Assembly: GCF_030646925.1 (NCBI RefSeq)
Contig: NZ_JAUSKL010000030.1
Span: 23,254-87,253 of the forward strand
Length of the DNA stretch: 64,000 nt
Direction: 5' to 3'
Source of the DNA: Candidatus Binatus sp.
Lineage (GTDB): Bacteria > Desulfobacterota > Binatia > Binatales > Binataceae
Shown: piece by piece, positions 17,448 to 26,684 of the stretch
How the letters are laid out: each line of letters starts with the position of its first letter
How positions within the stretch are numbered: the stretch's first letter is position 1
Notes under the pieces: generated by a model
Database searches by the model: none
Told to the model about the DNA's origin: nothing
Seen by the model: the letters and a program-made list of their open reading frames with translations, nothing else
Made by a program: the position numbers and the translations under genes

Positions 17448-17593
17448 TAACAGCGCGTAGCGCGCATCTTAATCTCGATGCGATTCGGCCTTACGGCCGG
17501 AAGTCGGCTTCGCACCTCAGTGTGACAATGCTCCGCGACGCGAAGTCCTCTTCGCGGCGTGGCAGGAAGCGCGAAACCCGTGAGGGGTTTCGA
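17448..17593. repeat. Dispersed repeat family B, copy 2
   Basis: Starts taacagcgcgtagcgcgcat, contains gattcggcc and aagtcggcttcgca (reverse complement of the 42-bp unit at 10689), then a near-repeat of cgcgaagtcctcttcgcg, and ends with arms cgaaaccc/gggtttcg (loop gtgag) followed by aaagtttt. It lies between convergent genes and may serve as their terminator. Confidence 0.8.
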
Positions 17594-17629
17594 AAGTTTT
17601 GCTATCTTCCTTCCTCAGCAGGGCGACGA

Positions 17630-19255
17630 TCAGCCGCGCGCGATCCACTCGCCCGCGCGGACGCCGTCGCCGCACCACTTCCCCTCCGCGACCACCGACG
17701 TCCCATTCACCAGCACGTGCTCGATTCCGATCGGCTCGATCGCCGGCGCGGTCGCGTCAGCGCCGCTCGCGATCGTATCAGGATTGAACAGCACCAAATC
17801 CGCCGCGTATCCACGACGCACAATGCCGCGCCCCGCAAGCCGCATCCGCTTCGCGGCCATGCCCGTCGCCTTGTGCACCGCGTCCTCCAGCGTGAGCAGT
17901 TTCAACTGGCGCACGTAGTGCCCCATGATGCGCGGATAGGCGCCGAAGCTCGCCGGATTATGATGCCCATGCGAAGTCAGGATCGTGTCCATCTCGAACA
18001 GATTCAGCGGATGGCTCATCGCGGCCCGCAGCGCGTGCTCGTCGGCGTCATCGCCGCTATATAGATGTATCAGCACGCGCCCGCGCGTTTCGCTCTCGCG
18101 CGCGATCGTCAGGTACGCCTCGATCGGATCGACTTTCAGCTCGTCCGCGATCTCTCCGAAAAATTTGCCCTCGAGATATTTGAGCTCCGGCTTCACCGCC
18201 CACATCAACTGGATCGATTCCGCGATAAACTCGCCCAGCGGACGAAATCCCTCCTTCAGCCTCGCCCATCCGTCCTTGCTGTCGAGCAGCGCCTCCAGCC
18301 CGGTCTGCGACCACGCCGGAAAAATGATCCGAATCGTCGTATTGCCGCAGGTGTAGGGGAAGGTATCGAACGCGATATCCACGCCGTCATTCCGATGCCG
18401 TTCGATTTCGCCCAGCGTCTCGTCGACGGTCTCCCACGTGCGGCGCCCGACGAAAATCAGATGCGACACCTGCAGTGGCACGCCCGCCTCGCGCGCGACA
18501 TTCGCCATCTCGCGCACCGCCAGGATGTTGTGCGGAACGCGGCTGTCGAAAAATAGCGATCGCACCGAGTATGCGCGCAGATGAGACGTCAGCACTCCGC
18601 CCGCCGCCGCCGCGACCCGCGCGAGACTCGCAAGCTCCGCCGGCTTCGCGATCATCCCGGGAAAATATCCAAGCCCCGTCGAAAGCCCGACTGCGCCGTC
18701 CGCCATCGCGCGCTCGACCATCGCCTGCATCTCGCGCAACTGCTCGGCCGACGGCTCGCCCGCGTCGGCGCCCATCACGCTGAGCCTGATACTGCCGTGA
18801 CCGGCGAGGTGCGCGACGTTGAGCGCGAGCCCCTGCCGCCTGAGCGCACCGGCGAAGCCCGCGACCGTGTCCCAGCTCCAATCGAACTTGCGCTCCGCGC
18901 ACAGCCGTCCCGATTCATCGAGCATCCGCTGCCGCTCGGGTTTTATCGGCGCCGTCGAAAATCCGCAGTTGCCGCCGACGAATGTGGTAACGCCCTGCAT
19001 CAGGAACGGCTTCAGGATTTCGCCGTGCTCGGGCGTCGGCACGACCCAGTCCGAATGCGAATGCAGATCGATAAAGCCCGGCGCGATCACCAGGCCGGTC
19101 GCATCGATCTCGCGCGCCGCGGCGATGCTCGACGTATCCGGCGGGGCCGCGACTTCCGCGATCCTGCGCCCGGCGATCGCGACGTCGGCGCGCACGCGCG
19201 GCGCGCCGCTGCCATCGACTACCGTGCCGTTTCGAATGACCAGGTCGTAGTCCAT
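17630..19255 (-). CDS. N-acyl-D-amino-acid deacylase / D-aminoacylase family amidohydrolase
   Basis: 541 residues, a normal length for COG3653 proteins. Metal-binding motif APGFIDLHSHSDW near residue 60, the family motif TTFVGGNCGFSTAP with the conserved Cys, GLSTGLGYFPG, and the C-terminal TSHGHHNPASFGAYPRIMGHYVR. The end VRRGYAADLVLFNPDTI is the usual beta-sandwich return. It likely removes acyl groups from N-acyl-D-amino acids, or opens a related cyclic amide; the substrate is unproven. Cytoplasmic, no signal peptide. Confidence 0.88.
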   Translation of the reverse strand: MDYDLVIRNGTVVDGSGAPRVRADVAIAGRRIAEVAAPPDTSSIAAAREIDATGLVIAPGFIDLHSHSDWVVPTPEHGEILKPFLMQGVTTFVGGNCGFSTAPIKPERQRMLDESGRLCAERKFDWSWDTVAGFAGALRRQGLALNVAHLAGHGSIRLSVMGADAGEPSAEQLREMQAMVERAMADGAVGLSTGLGYFPGMIAKPAELASLARVAAAAGGVLTSHLRAYSVRSLFFDSRVPHNILAVREMANVAREAGVPLQVSHLIFVGRRTWETVDETLGEIERHRNDGVDIAFDTFPYTCGNTTIRIIFPAWSQTGLEALLDSKDGWARLKEGFRPLGEFIAESIQLMWAVKPELKYLEGKFFGEIADELKVDPIEAYLTIARESETRGRVLIHLYSGDDADEHALRAAMSHPLNLFEMDTILTSHGHHNPASFGAYPRIMGHYVRQLKLLTLEDAVHKATGMAAKRMRLAGRGIVRRGYAADLVLFNPDTIASGADATAPAIEPIGIEHVLVNGTSVVAEGKWCGDGVRAGEWIARG

Positions 19256-19531
19256 CCGCCGATTATTCTGTCCGCGTCCTCCGAGCGCAAACCCTTCTCT
19301 CCTTTCGACAACCCCGCCAGTCTCGAGTCATCTCTTTCTGGGTGCGTGATCCACCACTTGGTCATCCTGACCCGAAGGCTGCCGTCCTTTACCTCGCCCG
19401 CTTGGTTGCGGGAGAGGTCGCCGAAGCGCGCAGCGACAAGGCGGGTGAGGGTGCAGCTCAACGTCCCAACTATCTCTCCTCGCCGCTCTTACATCTTTGT
19501 TTTGCTTCCCGCGATGCTACAATTCGGCGCC
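19256..19531. other. Intergenic region with a family C repeat
   Basis: No gene supported. Bases 19388-19455 are a copy of repeat family C: tacctcgcccg, a short loop, cgggagaggtcgccgaagcg, then gcgggtgagggtgca. Confidence 0.65.
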
Positions 19532-20182
19532 ATGCACGACGCGATTCGCACCTTTCGCAATGTCATTGGAGTTCTACTGATCGTTGCATCGATCTTTTCG
19601 ATCCTGCCGATCGCGATCACCCCGTCGCTTGCCCAACCGATCGCCGCCGTGACGAAGACCGAGGTCATCACATTCGCGCCACCACTCCCGACGGGCAGCG
19701 CGCGCGAAGGCAGTTGCTGGACGACCTCGATCGCAGTGACGCGGCCCGGCGCCTATCGATGCATGGTCGGCAACAGCATCGAGGACCCATGCTTTGCAGT
19801 ACCGCCGAATCGCGACAAACTGGTCTGCGGCGCGAATCCGATCCTCAAACAAGATGGCTTTGTCCTCAAATTGACCAAGCCGCTCCCGACCGACGTCCCG
19901 CCGCCATCTGTTTCGCCGCAGCCGTGGATAATCAAGCTCGCCGACGGTTCGAGTTGCGTCGCGATGACGGGAACGCTGGTCGCCGTGAACGGGGAGCCGG
20001 CGCGATGGTCATGCGCGATTCACATCCGCGATCAAATCCGGCGGATGGGCGTCATCACAACTATCACTCCCGGAAAAATCTGGACCGCCGAGCGCTTCGC
20101 CGAAAGCGCGATCGCCAATCCGGCCAGCGGCGCGCGCCGGGTCACCGGCGAGACGTTACCGATCAAAACAATCTGGGAGTGA
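19532..20182 (+). CDS. Secreted protein of unknown function (216 aa)
   Basis: Start ATG at 19532 begins a signal peptide (MHDAIRTFRNVIGVLLIVAS then FSILPIAITPSLAQ, cleavage after SLA). The mature domain has regularly placed cysteines (GSCWTTSIAV, YRCMVGN, DPCFAVP, LVCGANP, SSCVAMTG, WSCAIHI), suggesting disulfides. The pattern is reminiscent of periplasmic proteins of soil bacteria, but I do not recognise a named family. The stop is five bases before the end of the convergent sixA gene. Confidence 0.7.
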   Translation: MHDAIRTFRNVIGVLLIVASIFSILPIAITPSLAQPIAAVTKTEVITFAPPLPTGSAREGSCWTTSIAVTRPGAYRCMVGNSIEDPCFAVPPNRDKLVCGANPILKQDGFVLKLTKPLPTDVPPPSVSPQPWIIKLADGSSCVAMTGTLVAVNGEPARWSCAIHIRDQIRRMGVITTITPGKIWTAERFAESAIANPASGARRVTGETLPIKTIWE

Positions 20183-20187
20183 CGCCG

Positions 20188-20688
20188 CTACTTGCGCATT
20201 TGACGCAATTGCCGATGCGTCAGCATCCAGCGCAGTTCGCCGCCGCCGCGATCGAAGCGCGCCGGCAGATCGATCGCGATGCATCCGCCGGTCTTCAGCT
20301 TCGCCTGGATCACGTCGCCGGCGCCGGTCAGCACGATCGACGCGATCGCCGACAGTTGCGGCTCGTGTCCGACGATCATCACGTGATCGTTCTTGGCGAA
20401 CGCGCGCAGCGCCGCGACCGCGTCCGACGGCGGCACTCCGGTCGCCAGCGCGGGCAACACTTGCGGCGACGGCGTGTTGTCGTAAGCCGCCGCGACAAGT
20501 TCCGCAGTCTCCGTTGCGCGCGCGAGCGGGCTGGTCAAGATCACGTCGAACTTGAGTTGCATTTCGCGGAACCCGGCCGCCGCTCCAACCATTTTTTCCT
20601 TCGATTTTTGCGTGAGCTGCCGCGCGCCGTCGTCGCCGCTCGACGATGTTTCTTCGGCAGTCGCGTGGCGCAAAATGTAGAGCATCAT
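20188..20688 (-). CDS. sixA: Phosphohistidine phosphatase SixA
   Basis: A 166-residue histidine-phosphatase-superfamily protein. The catalytic RH motif is Arg7-His8 (MMLYILRHATAEE) and the second catalytic His is at about 108 (MIVGHEPQLSAI). SixA proteins dephosphorylate phosphohistidine, in E. coli on ArcB or the nitrogen-PTS protein. Its start overlaps the CHAD-protein stop. Being last in a unit with ppx/gppA and CHAD is a recurrent arrangement in bacteria. Confidence 0.9.
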   Translation of the reverse strand: MMLYILRHATAEETSSSGDDGARQLTQKSKEKMVGAAAGFREMQLKFDVILTSPLARATETAELVAAAYDNTPSPQVLPALATGVPPSDAVAALRAFAKNDHVMIVGHEPQLSAIASIVLTGAGDVIQAKLKTGGCIAIDLPARFDRGGGELRWMLTHRQLRQMRK

Positions 20689-21794
20689 CAGTGGGTACCT
20701 GTCTCGGCCGCCGCTTCCGGGCTGAACTCGGGCGCCGGTTCGACAATGGAATTATCGTCCGGCGATTGCGCGTTTGCCTCCGCGCCGCGCGACTCTGCCG
20801 CCGCGATCGCCTCGACACCCGTGGCTTCCGGCGCGATCAGGTTCGCCTCCACCGGCGCGAGTTGCCCGGCGCGCCGAATCTCGTCGAGTGCGTCATCGAG
20901 CACGCCGGAGGTTTGGAATTTCCGCCACTCCTTGATCGATTGACGGCGCAGATTTTTCGCGCGGCTGCCGAGCGAATGGATCAGCGCGCCCGCCGCCAGC
21001 ACCGTCCGCGCCGGCATCTCGAGGTTGTCCGCGAACGACATCAGCCACGCGCCGGTAACGTTGGCGTCGTTATACTCGCCGAGCAGATCTTGCAATTCTT
21101 CGAGCCGCGCGAGCGTTTTCTTGTGATTCTTCGCGCCCAGCGCGGACAGCATCTCGAGCGCATAGCGAAGCCGCTTCAGTCTCACGCGCAACTTGTGAAA
21201 GCCGCGCGGCGGCGATTCGACGTTGAGCTTGCGGCCGCGCTTCTGCGCGTCTTCGACGATCGGATCGAGCACTTCGTCCGCGATTATCCCGAGCTTGCGC
21301 TCGGCCCACGCTTTCTTGAACGACGGCGCCGCGAGTTTTTCGATCAGTGCGCGATATCGCTTCGATGTCAGCGCCGCGCACAGCGCAGCATGCTCGATGC
21401 TTCTCTGATTGGCGAGCGCCGACACGATTGGCTCGATCGATTTGGCGAGCTCCGGATCGATCTTCTGCGCGCGCTCCTGCACCAGCATCGCCTTGATGTC
21501 GCAATCGCGCACCGCGCCCCCCAGTCCGGCGATCCATTTAATTTCGCGCGTAAAGATTCGCACCTGCGCGGCGTACAAAACTTTTTCGAACACCTGCAGT
21601 GAAGCGCGCAGCCGCCGCGACGACACCCGCAACTGATGCATCGCCTCGGCTTCGCCCTCGATCGCCGCCGGCTGATTGCTCCGCAGCACCACGAGCCCCG
21701 CCGCGATTGCCTTGCGCGCGCATTCGCCCGCCTTTTCAGCCGGCGCCAGCGTCACTTTTCGCGGACGCGAATCGTCGATGCCCGCCTCGGCCAT
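20688..21794 (-). CDS. CHAD-domain protein
   Basis: 368 residues. CHAD is an all-helical domain with conserved His and basic residues that binds inorganic polyphosphate. Here two halves are visible: AMHQLRVSSRRLRASLQVFEKVL (His53, Arg56, Arg60, Arg61) and GFHKLRVRLKRLRYALEML. The C-terminus after about residue 305 is acidic, Ala-rich and probably disordered. The usual partner CYTH domain is absent. It overlaps sixA and lies three bases from the upstream kinase gene, placing it in an operon with the exopolyphosphatase homologue. Confidence 0.9.
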   Translation of the reverse strand: MAEAGIDDSRPRKVTLAPAEKAGECARKAIAAGLVVLRSNQPAAIEGEAEAMHQLRVSSRRLRASLQVFEKVLYAAQVRIFTREIKWIAGLGGAVRDCDIKAMLVQERAQKIDPELAKSIEPIVSALANQRSIEHAALCAALTSKRYRALIEKLAAPSFKKAWAERKLGIIADEVLDPIVEDAQKRGRKLNVESPPRGFHKLRVRLKRLRYALEMLSALGAKNHKKTLARLEELQDLLGEYNDANVTGAWLMSFADNLEMPARTVLAAGALIHSLGSRAKNLRRQSIKEWRKFQTSGVLDDALDEIRRAGQLAPVEANLIAPEATGVEAIAAAESRGAEANAQSPDDNSIVEPAPEFSPEAAAETGTH

Positions 21795-21797
21795 CAG

Positions 21798-22568
21798 CTA
21801 TTCCTTGCGCGTCGATGGACCATTCGCGCTCTCAGCCGTGGCTGGCTCCGCCGCTGGCCCGACCGCTGCGCCGCGCAGGTATTCCGCGATATGCCGGCGC
21901 AGTTCCGCCTGAACCTCGTCGGCTGGCGCGCGCGCATCAACCGTGATGAAGCCGAACTCGTCTGCCAGCCGCCGATACTCTTCGATCAGCCGGCTCTGGT
22001 AGCGCTCGAATGAGTCGAACAGATCGCTGCCGAGCGCGAGATGCATCCCCGATTCCCAGTAGTCCATGCCCTTGCCCATGATCACGCGCGGGATCAGCGT
22101 CTCGACGTCGATATCGAGGTAGAGCACCAGGTCGGGCACCAGCGCCATGCCGAACACGTCGCGCGTCCACGCGGGATTCGCGCCCATCACCGTGTTGCGC
22201 GCAAACGCGGTGTACATGTAGCGATCCGCGATCACGATAAACCCCGCTTGCAGCGCAGGCAGAATCTCGTGCTCGAGGCGATCGGCAAAATCCGCCGCAT
22301 AGAGCAGGCTGAAAGTCGTCACCGTCAATTGATGACCCGCCTTCGCTTCGTTGATCGTCTCGGAGAGCAGCGGCGACCGCGTCCATCCGGTGTTGCTGAC
22401 CGCGTAGCCCTCGAGTTCGAGCCACGGCCGCAGCAACTGGATTTGTGTCGAGCGTCCGACGCCGTCGGTGCCCTCGATCGCGATCAGATGCCCCGGCAGG
22501 CGCTTCTTCGCGATGTACGGCAGGCCGTGGCCGTACCAGTTCTTAGCTTGTGGCGGGCGCGATTCCAT
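21798..22568 (-). CDS. Thymidylate-kinase-like protein 1 with altered P-loop
   Basis: 256 residues from the ATG at 22568, which overlaps the end of the upstream paralogue by 26 bases. The fold and motifs are those of dTMP kinases: P-loop GTDGVGRSTQ at 33-42, FSLLYAADFADRLEHEI, and ADRYMYTAFARN (DRY). The P-loop Lys is replaced by Arg39. The protein is longer than typical Tmk (about 210) by an N-terminal extension and an Ala-rich tail. It is a diverged duplicate of the next gene. It may have altered nucleotide use or be a structural partner. Confidence 0.78.
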   Translation of the reverse strand: MESRPPQAKNWYGHGLPYIAKKRLPGHLIAIEGTDGVGRSTQIQLLRPWLELEGYAVSNTGWTRSPLLSETINEAKAGHQLTVTTFSLLYAADFADRLEHEILPALQAGFIVIADRYMYTAFARNTVMGANPAWTRDVFGMALVPDLVLYLDIDVETLIPRVIMGKGMDYWESGMHLALGSDLFDSFERYQSRLIEEYRRLADEFGFITVDARAPADEVQAELRRHIAEYLRGAAVGPAAEPATAESANGPSTRKE

Positions 22569-23391
22569 GATTGCCGCGGGCGCGTTGCCGATCGTAGTCG
22601 CGCAGAATTTCCTGCACCATCGTGCGCACGATTTTTTGCTGCGCCGGAATTTCCGCAGTCGCGTCGATCGAACGCATGCCAAATTCAAACGTAAGCTGAT
22701 CGTAGATCGTTAGCACCCGGCTTTGAAACAGCCGGAAACTCTCGACCGGATCGGTGGACAGTCCCACGTCCATCCCGGCCTCGTGATACTTCAGCTTGGC
22801 GCGGCCCGAGAGCAATCGCTCCAGCGACACGTCGATCGGCACCCTGAAGTACAACGTGAGATCGGGTCGCAGCGCGCCGCTGTACACCGCCCGCACCCAG
22901 TCGGGATGCACCCCGCGCGCCACGTCGCGCGCAAACGCCGTGTACACGTATCGATCCGCGAGCACGATCATGCCGGCCTTGAGCGGCGGCAAAATCTGGT
23001 AGGTAAATCGATCCGCGAAATCCACCGCGTGCAGCAGGCTGAACGTGGTCGGCGTCAGCAGGTTCTTTTTCTTGCCGCGCTGCATCGAGTGGCGCACCAG
23101 CCGCGACGAATTCCACTCCGTAAAATGCACCGGATAGCCGCGCGACCGGAGCCATCGTTCGAGCAGCAGCAGTTGCGTCGATTTGCCCGAGCCGTCGATT
23201 CCCTCGACCGCGATCAGCCGCCCGGGATACGGATGCGGCGTGTCGAGCAGGCTCTTCGCCGCGGGCTTGGCCTCGGCTGCGGGCGCGCTCGGGTGACCGT
23301 TGGCCGACGGCTCGATCGCCGCTATCGCTGCAGCACCACCTGCCGGTCCAGCAGTCTCGATAACAGGTCGGTCCTTCTCTCGCATGTCCAT
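22543..23391 (-). CDS. Thymidylate-kinase-like protein 2
   Basis: 282 residues with a complete P-loop GIDGSGKST (64-72, Lys70), the DRY motif at about 146-148 (ADRYVYTAFARD) and FSLLHAVDFADRF. Before residue 57 there is an Ala/Pro-rich extension. It shares the order of motifs and many residues with kinase 1 (for example AGMIVLADRYVYTAFAR versus AGFIVIADRYMYTAFAR). The gene overlaps ppx/gppA by 70 bases if the first ATG is used. Some Tmk-like paralogues near polyphosphate genes may act on other phosphoacceptors; the real substrate is unknown. Confidence 0.8.
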   Translation of the reverse strand: MDMREKDRPVIETAGPAGGAAAIAAIEPSANGHPSAPAAEAKPAAKSLLDTPHPYPGRLIAVEGIDGSGKSTQLLLLERWLRSRGYPVHFTEWNSSRLVRHSMQRGKKKNLLTPTTFSLLHAVDFADRFTYQILPPLKAGMIVLADRYVYTAFARDVARGVHPDWVRAVYSGALRPDLTLYFRVPIDVSLERLLSGRAKLKYHEAGMDVGLSTDPVESFRLFQSRVLTIYDQLTFEFGMRSIDATAEIPAQQKIVRTMVQEILRDYDRQRARGNHGIAPATS

Positions 23392-24845
23392 AGCTCGAGG
23401 TCCGCCTTTTCGTTTCCCGAATCGACTCCGATAATCACGCGCCCGGGCGAGTAGCTCACCCCAATATCCTTAACCACGCCGAAGTGCGTCCGATCCAGCG
23501 CGTCGGCGACTCGAAGAATCGCGGCCAGACCTCGCACCACGCGGCGTCGCGCGGGATTCAGCGCCTTCAAGTCGGGCGAATCGAGCTTCGGCGCTTGCTT
23601 GCGATGACCCCGCGCGGCTTGCGCGATCACTTCGATTTCGTCCGGATCGAAGCCGAATAATTCCGCGTTGCGGATCAAGTAGTAAGAATGGCGATTGTGC
23701 CGATCGTGATCAATGGCATGCCCGATATCGTGCAAAAGCGCCGCAAATTCGAGTAGTTCCCGCGAGGCTTTCGGCAATCCCAGCACCGGCGCGGTCGCGT
23801 CGAACAGCGTCAGCGCCAGCTTCGCGACTTGCTTGCCGTGCTTGTTGGCGCCCGCGAATCGCGACGACAATGCATTCACCGATCTCCGCCGCGAATCGCT
23901 CGCCGAGTGCGAATCGATCCCGCGCGCGAGTCCCAGCAGCACCCCCTCGCGCAGCGCCCATGTGCACGCCACCAGCTCCGGCGCCCCCGATTTCCGCATC
24001 ACGTAGTTCACCAGCGTCGCCGCCGCCGGCATCAGGTCCGCGCGCTTCGCATCCATCCCCGGCAACTCGACGCGCATCGCGGCATTCGCCTCGACCAGGT
24101 CGCGCTTCAGCTCCGCGATCTCGCCCGCCGACGCGCTCGCGCCATGCAGCCGTCCGAGCTCCTCGCCGCGCGCCGCACGCGCCATCGCGACCAGCGTGTT
24201 GATCGTCCCCGACGTTCCCACCGCGCGCACCACGCCGGCCTTGCGCGTCGCGCGCATCAGCGTGCCGATCTCGCGCTCGAGATGCGCTTCCAGCCGCGCG
24301 AGTTGTGCGCGAGTTGGCGGATCGTCGCCGAAGAATCGCTCCGCGAGCCGCGCCACCCCCAGCTTCACGCTGCGCATCCACAGCGGGCGCCCGTCGCGCA
24401 CCAGCACCAACTCCACGCTGCCGCCGCCCACATCGACCAGCAGATGCGGCCCGCCGTCGAGCCCGAGCGCATGATGCGCCGCCTGAAAAATCAGCCGCGC
24501 TTCGTCGAGTCCCGAAATGATCTCGACCGTCAGTCCGGTCTCGCGCTTGATGCGCGCGATAAAATCCGCGCGATTGCGCGCCTCGCGCACTGCGCTGGTC
24601 GCCACCGCCCGCAGCCGATCCACCTTGCGCATGCGCGCGAGCCGCTTGAAGTTCACCAGCGCGCGCACCGCCAGATCCATCGCTTCCGGCGTCAGCCGCC
24701 CCGTGGTGAATGAGCGCCGCCCCAGCCGCACCATCTCCTTCACCCGATCGACGACTTCGATATGCCCTTCGCGCGACACCTCGGCGACCAGCATATGAAC
24801 CGAATTTGAACCGACGTCGATCGCAGCAAGACGCATCGCATGCAA
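23322..24845 (-). CDS. Ppx/GppA exopolyphosphatase-family phosphatase with HD domain
   Basis: 507 residues. The N-terminal ASKHA-fold domain shows LAAIDVGSNSVHMLVAE (phosphate 1 loop), ISGLDEARLIF with the catalytic Glu near 115, LLVDVGGGSVELVLV near 135-149, and VGTSGTINTL. The C-terminal part has an HD-type helical domain (LLHDIGHAIDHDRHNRHSYYL, 370-390). Members hydrolyse polyphosphate or pppGpp. First gene of the minus-strand unit ppx-tmk-tmk-CHAD-sixA. An in-frame ATG three codons later is an alternative start. Confidence 0.9.
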   Translation of the reverse strand: MHAMRLAAIDVGSNSVHMLVAEVSREGHIEVVDRVKEMVRLGRRSFTTGRLTPEAMDLAVRALVNFKRLARMRKVDRLRAVATSAVREARNRADFIARIKRETGLTVEIISGLDEARLIFQAAHHALGLDGGPHLLVDVGGGSVELVLVRDGRPLWMRSVKLGVARLAERFFGDDPPTRAQLARLEAHLEREIGTLMRATRKAGVVRAVGTSGTINTLVAMARAARGEELGRLHGASASAGEIAELKRDLVEANAAMRVELPGMDAKRADLMPAAATLVNYVMRKSGAPELVACTWALREGVLLGLARGIDSHSASDSRRRSVNALSSRFAGANKHGKQVAKLALTLFDATAPVLGLPKASRELLEFAALLHDIGHAIDHDRHNRHSYYLIRNAELFGFDPDEIEVIAQAARGHRKQAPKLDSPDLKALNPARRRVVRGLAAILRVADALDRTHFGVVKDIGVSYSPGRVIIGVDSGNEKADLELWTCERRTDLLSRLLDRQVVLQR

Positions 24846-24963
24846 AGGTTAGCCGTCCGATCAGGCGATGTCATCTCGATCGATCGCGCATCGCGAAAAA
24901 TTCGGCGATCGCCGCGGCGCTCGGCGTGAAATGAATGTTACGCTGCGACGATCAAGTCGCGTG

Positions 24964-26628
24964 ATGAAACCATTCGCGTATGATGATCGTATCGGCGCGC
25001 CGAATCGCGCCTGGTACTGGTATCTCCCCTTGGCTGCCGCAGCTCCAACCACGATTGAAACCGTCGAATACGGCACCTCCCGCCATAAGTGGCTGATCGC
25101 GCTCGCCGTGATGCTCGGCACGACGCTCGAAGTGCTCGACACCTCGATCGTCAACGTCGCGCTGCCGCACATGCAGGGCAGCTTCTCCGCCAGCGTCGAT
25201 GAAATCGCGTGGGTGCTGACGAGCTATCTCGTCGCCAACGGCATCATGATTCCGATGACCGGATGGATCTCCTCGCGCTTCGGCCGCAAGCGATACTTCC
25301 TCACCTCGGTCGCCGTGTTCGTGGTCGCCTCGGGCTTCTGCGGCGCGGCGCGTTCGCTCGATCAGATGGTGCTCTTCCGCCTGATCCAGGGCGCGGCCGG
25401 CGCCGCGATGGTTCCGTCGTCGCAGGCAATCCTGATCGAAACCTTCCCGCCCAACGAGCAACAGATGGCGATGGCGACCTGGGGGATGGGCCTGATGGTC
25501 GCGCCGATCATGGGCCCCACGCTCGGCGGATGGATCACCGACAACTGGAATTGGCGCTGGAATTTTTTCATCAACCTCCCGATCGGCGCCGCCGCCTTCC
25601 TGATGGTCACCACCTTCGTTCACGATCCCGCCTACTTGCAGAAGCGCCGCGCCAAAGGCGGCAAGACCGACTACACCGGCATCATCCTGCTCGTCGTCGG
25701 ACTCGGCGTGGCGCAACTCGTCCTCGATCGCGGCCAGCGCGCCGATTGGTTCAACTCGCCGTGGATCCTGTGGGGCGCCGTCTTCGCCGCGATTTGCCTG
25801 ATCGGCTTGACCATCAACGAATTGCATTTTCCCGAGCCGATTCTCGATTTGTCGATCCTCGGAATTCCGGTCTTTACGATGTCCGTGCTGTTGATGGTCG
25901 CAATGAGCTTCGCACTGTACGGCACCGGCCTGCTAAATCCGATTTTTTTGCAAGAGTTGATGGGTTATACCGCTTGGCGAGCTGGTTTAGTCCTCGCTCC
26001 GCGCGGAATTGGCACGATGGCCGCCATGCTGATGGTCGGACAACTCGCGCGTTTTCGCTATGACACCCGCCCACTGATCGGCGTCGGCTTCCTTCTGATG
26101 GCGGTTTCCTTGTGGACGATGTCCGGCTGGAACACCCAGGTCAGCACCTGGACCGTCACCTGGCCAAGCCTCGTGATGGGCGTCGGCATGGGCATGATCT
26201 TTCCAACACTCTCGGCGACCACTCTCTCATGCGTGAGCCGCGAGCGCGTCGGTTATGCCGCCAGCCTCTACAACATGATGCGCAATACGGGCGCCGCGAT
26301 CGGCATCTCCTACATGACGACCGTGCTGGTGAATCACGAACAGACCCATCAGTCATACCTCGCCGAACATTTTTCGGTGTTCGACGCGTGGAAGATGAGC
26401 AACGCCGCGCGGTTCGCTCCCGGCAGTCACGGATTTGACTACTCGGCGCAGATTATCGGCGGTCAAAAGCAAGGCTTGGGGATCGTCTATGGAATGATCC
26501 AGCGCCAGGCCGCGATGCTTTCCTTCAACGACATCTATCGCGCCCTCGCGATCGTCATGATGCTGCTGATTCCGGTTTTCTTGTTCCTGCGCAAGCCTCA
26601 GTCCGGCGCCTCCTCCACCGCCCACTAA
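24964..26628 (+). CDS. EmrB/QacA-type (DHA2) major facilitator exporter
   Basis: About 554 residues with 14 predicted membrane helices. DHA2 marks: VLDTSIVNVALPHMQGSF in helix 1, GWISSRFGRKRYFL (motif A), RLIQGAAGAAMVPSSQAIL (motif B) and GPTLGGWITDNWNWRWNFFINLPIG (motif C). Such proteins expel drugs or organic acids by proton antiport. The start is uncertain (ATGs at 24868, 24931, 24964; none with a good ribosome site); 24964 gives the most usual N-terminus. No HlyD/EmrA-like adaptor lies next to it. Confidence 0.86.
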   Translation: MKPFAYDDRIGAPNRAWYWYLPLAAAAPTTIETVEYGTSRHKWLIALAVMLGTTLEVLDTSIVNVALPHMQGSFSASVDEIAWVLTSYLVANGIMIPMTGWISSRFGRKRYFLTSVAVFVVASGFCGAARSLDQMVLFRLIQGAAGAAMVPSSQAILIETFPPNEQQMAMATWGMGLMVAPIMGPTLGGWITDNWNWRWNFFINLPIGAAAFLMVTTFVHDPAYLQKRRAKGGKTDYTGIILLVVGLGVAQLVLDRGQRADWFNSPWILWGAVFAAICLIGLTINELHFPEPILDLSILGIPVFTMSVLLMVAMSFALYGTGLLNPIFLQELMGYTAWRAGLVLAPRGIGTMAAMLMVGQLARFRYDTRPLIGVGFLLMAVSLWTMSGWNTQVSTWTVTWPSLVMGVGMGMIFPTLSATTLSCVSRERVGYAASLYNMMRNTGAAIGISYMTTVLVNHEQTHQSYLAEHFSVFDAWKMSNAARFAPGSHGFDYSAQIIGGQKQGLGIVYGMIQRQAAMLSFNDIYRALAIVMMLLIPVFLFLRKPQSGASSTAH

Positions 26629-26684
26629 GCGTCCGCGACTCCCTATGTCACAGGCGTCAGCCCGTGGTCTTTCTGAGGGCAGTC

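Noticed and set aside
18581..19531. Long upstream extension of the secreted-protein frame
   Set aside because: It runs antisense through the D-aminoacylase gene; the true start is the signal peptide at 19532.
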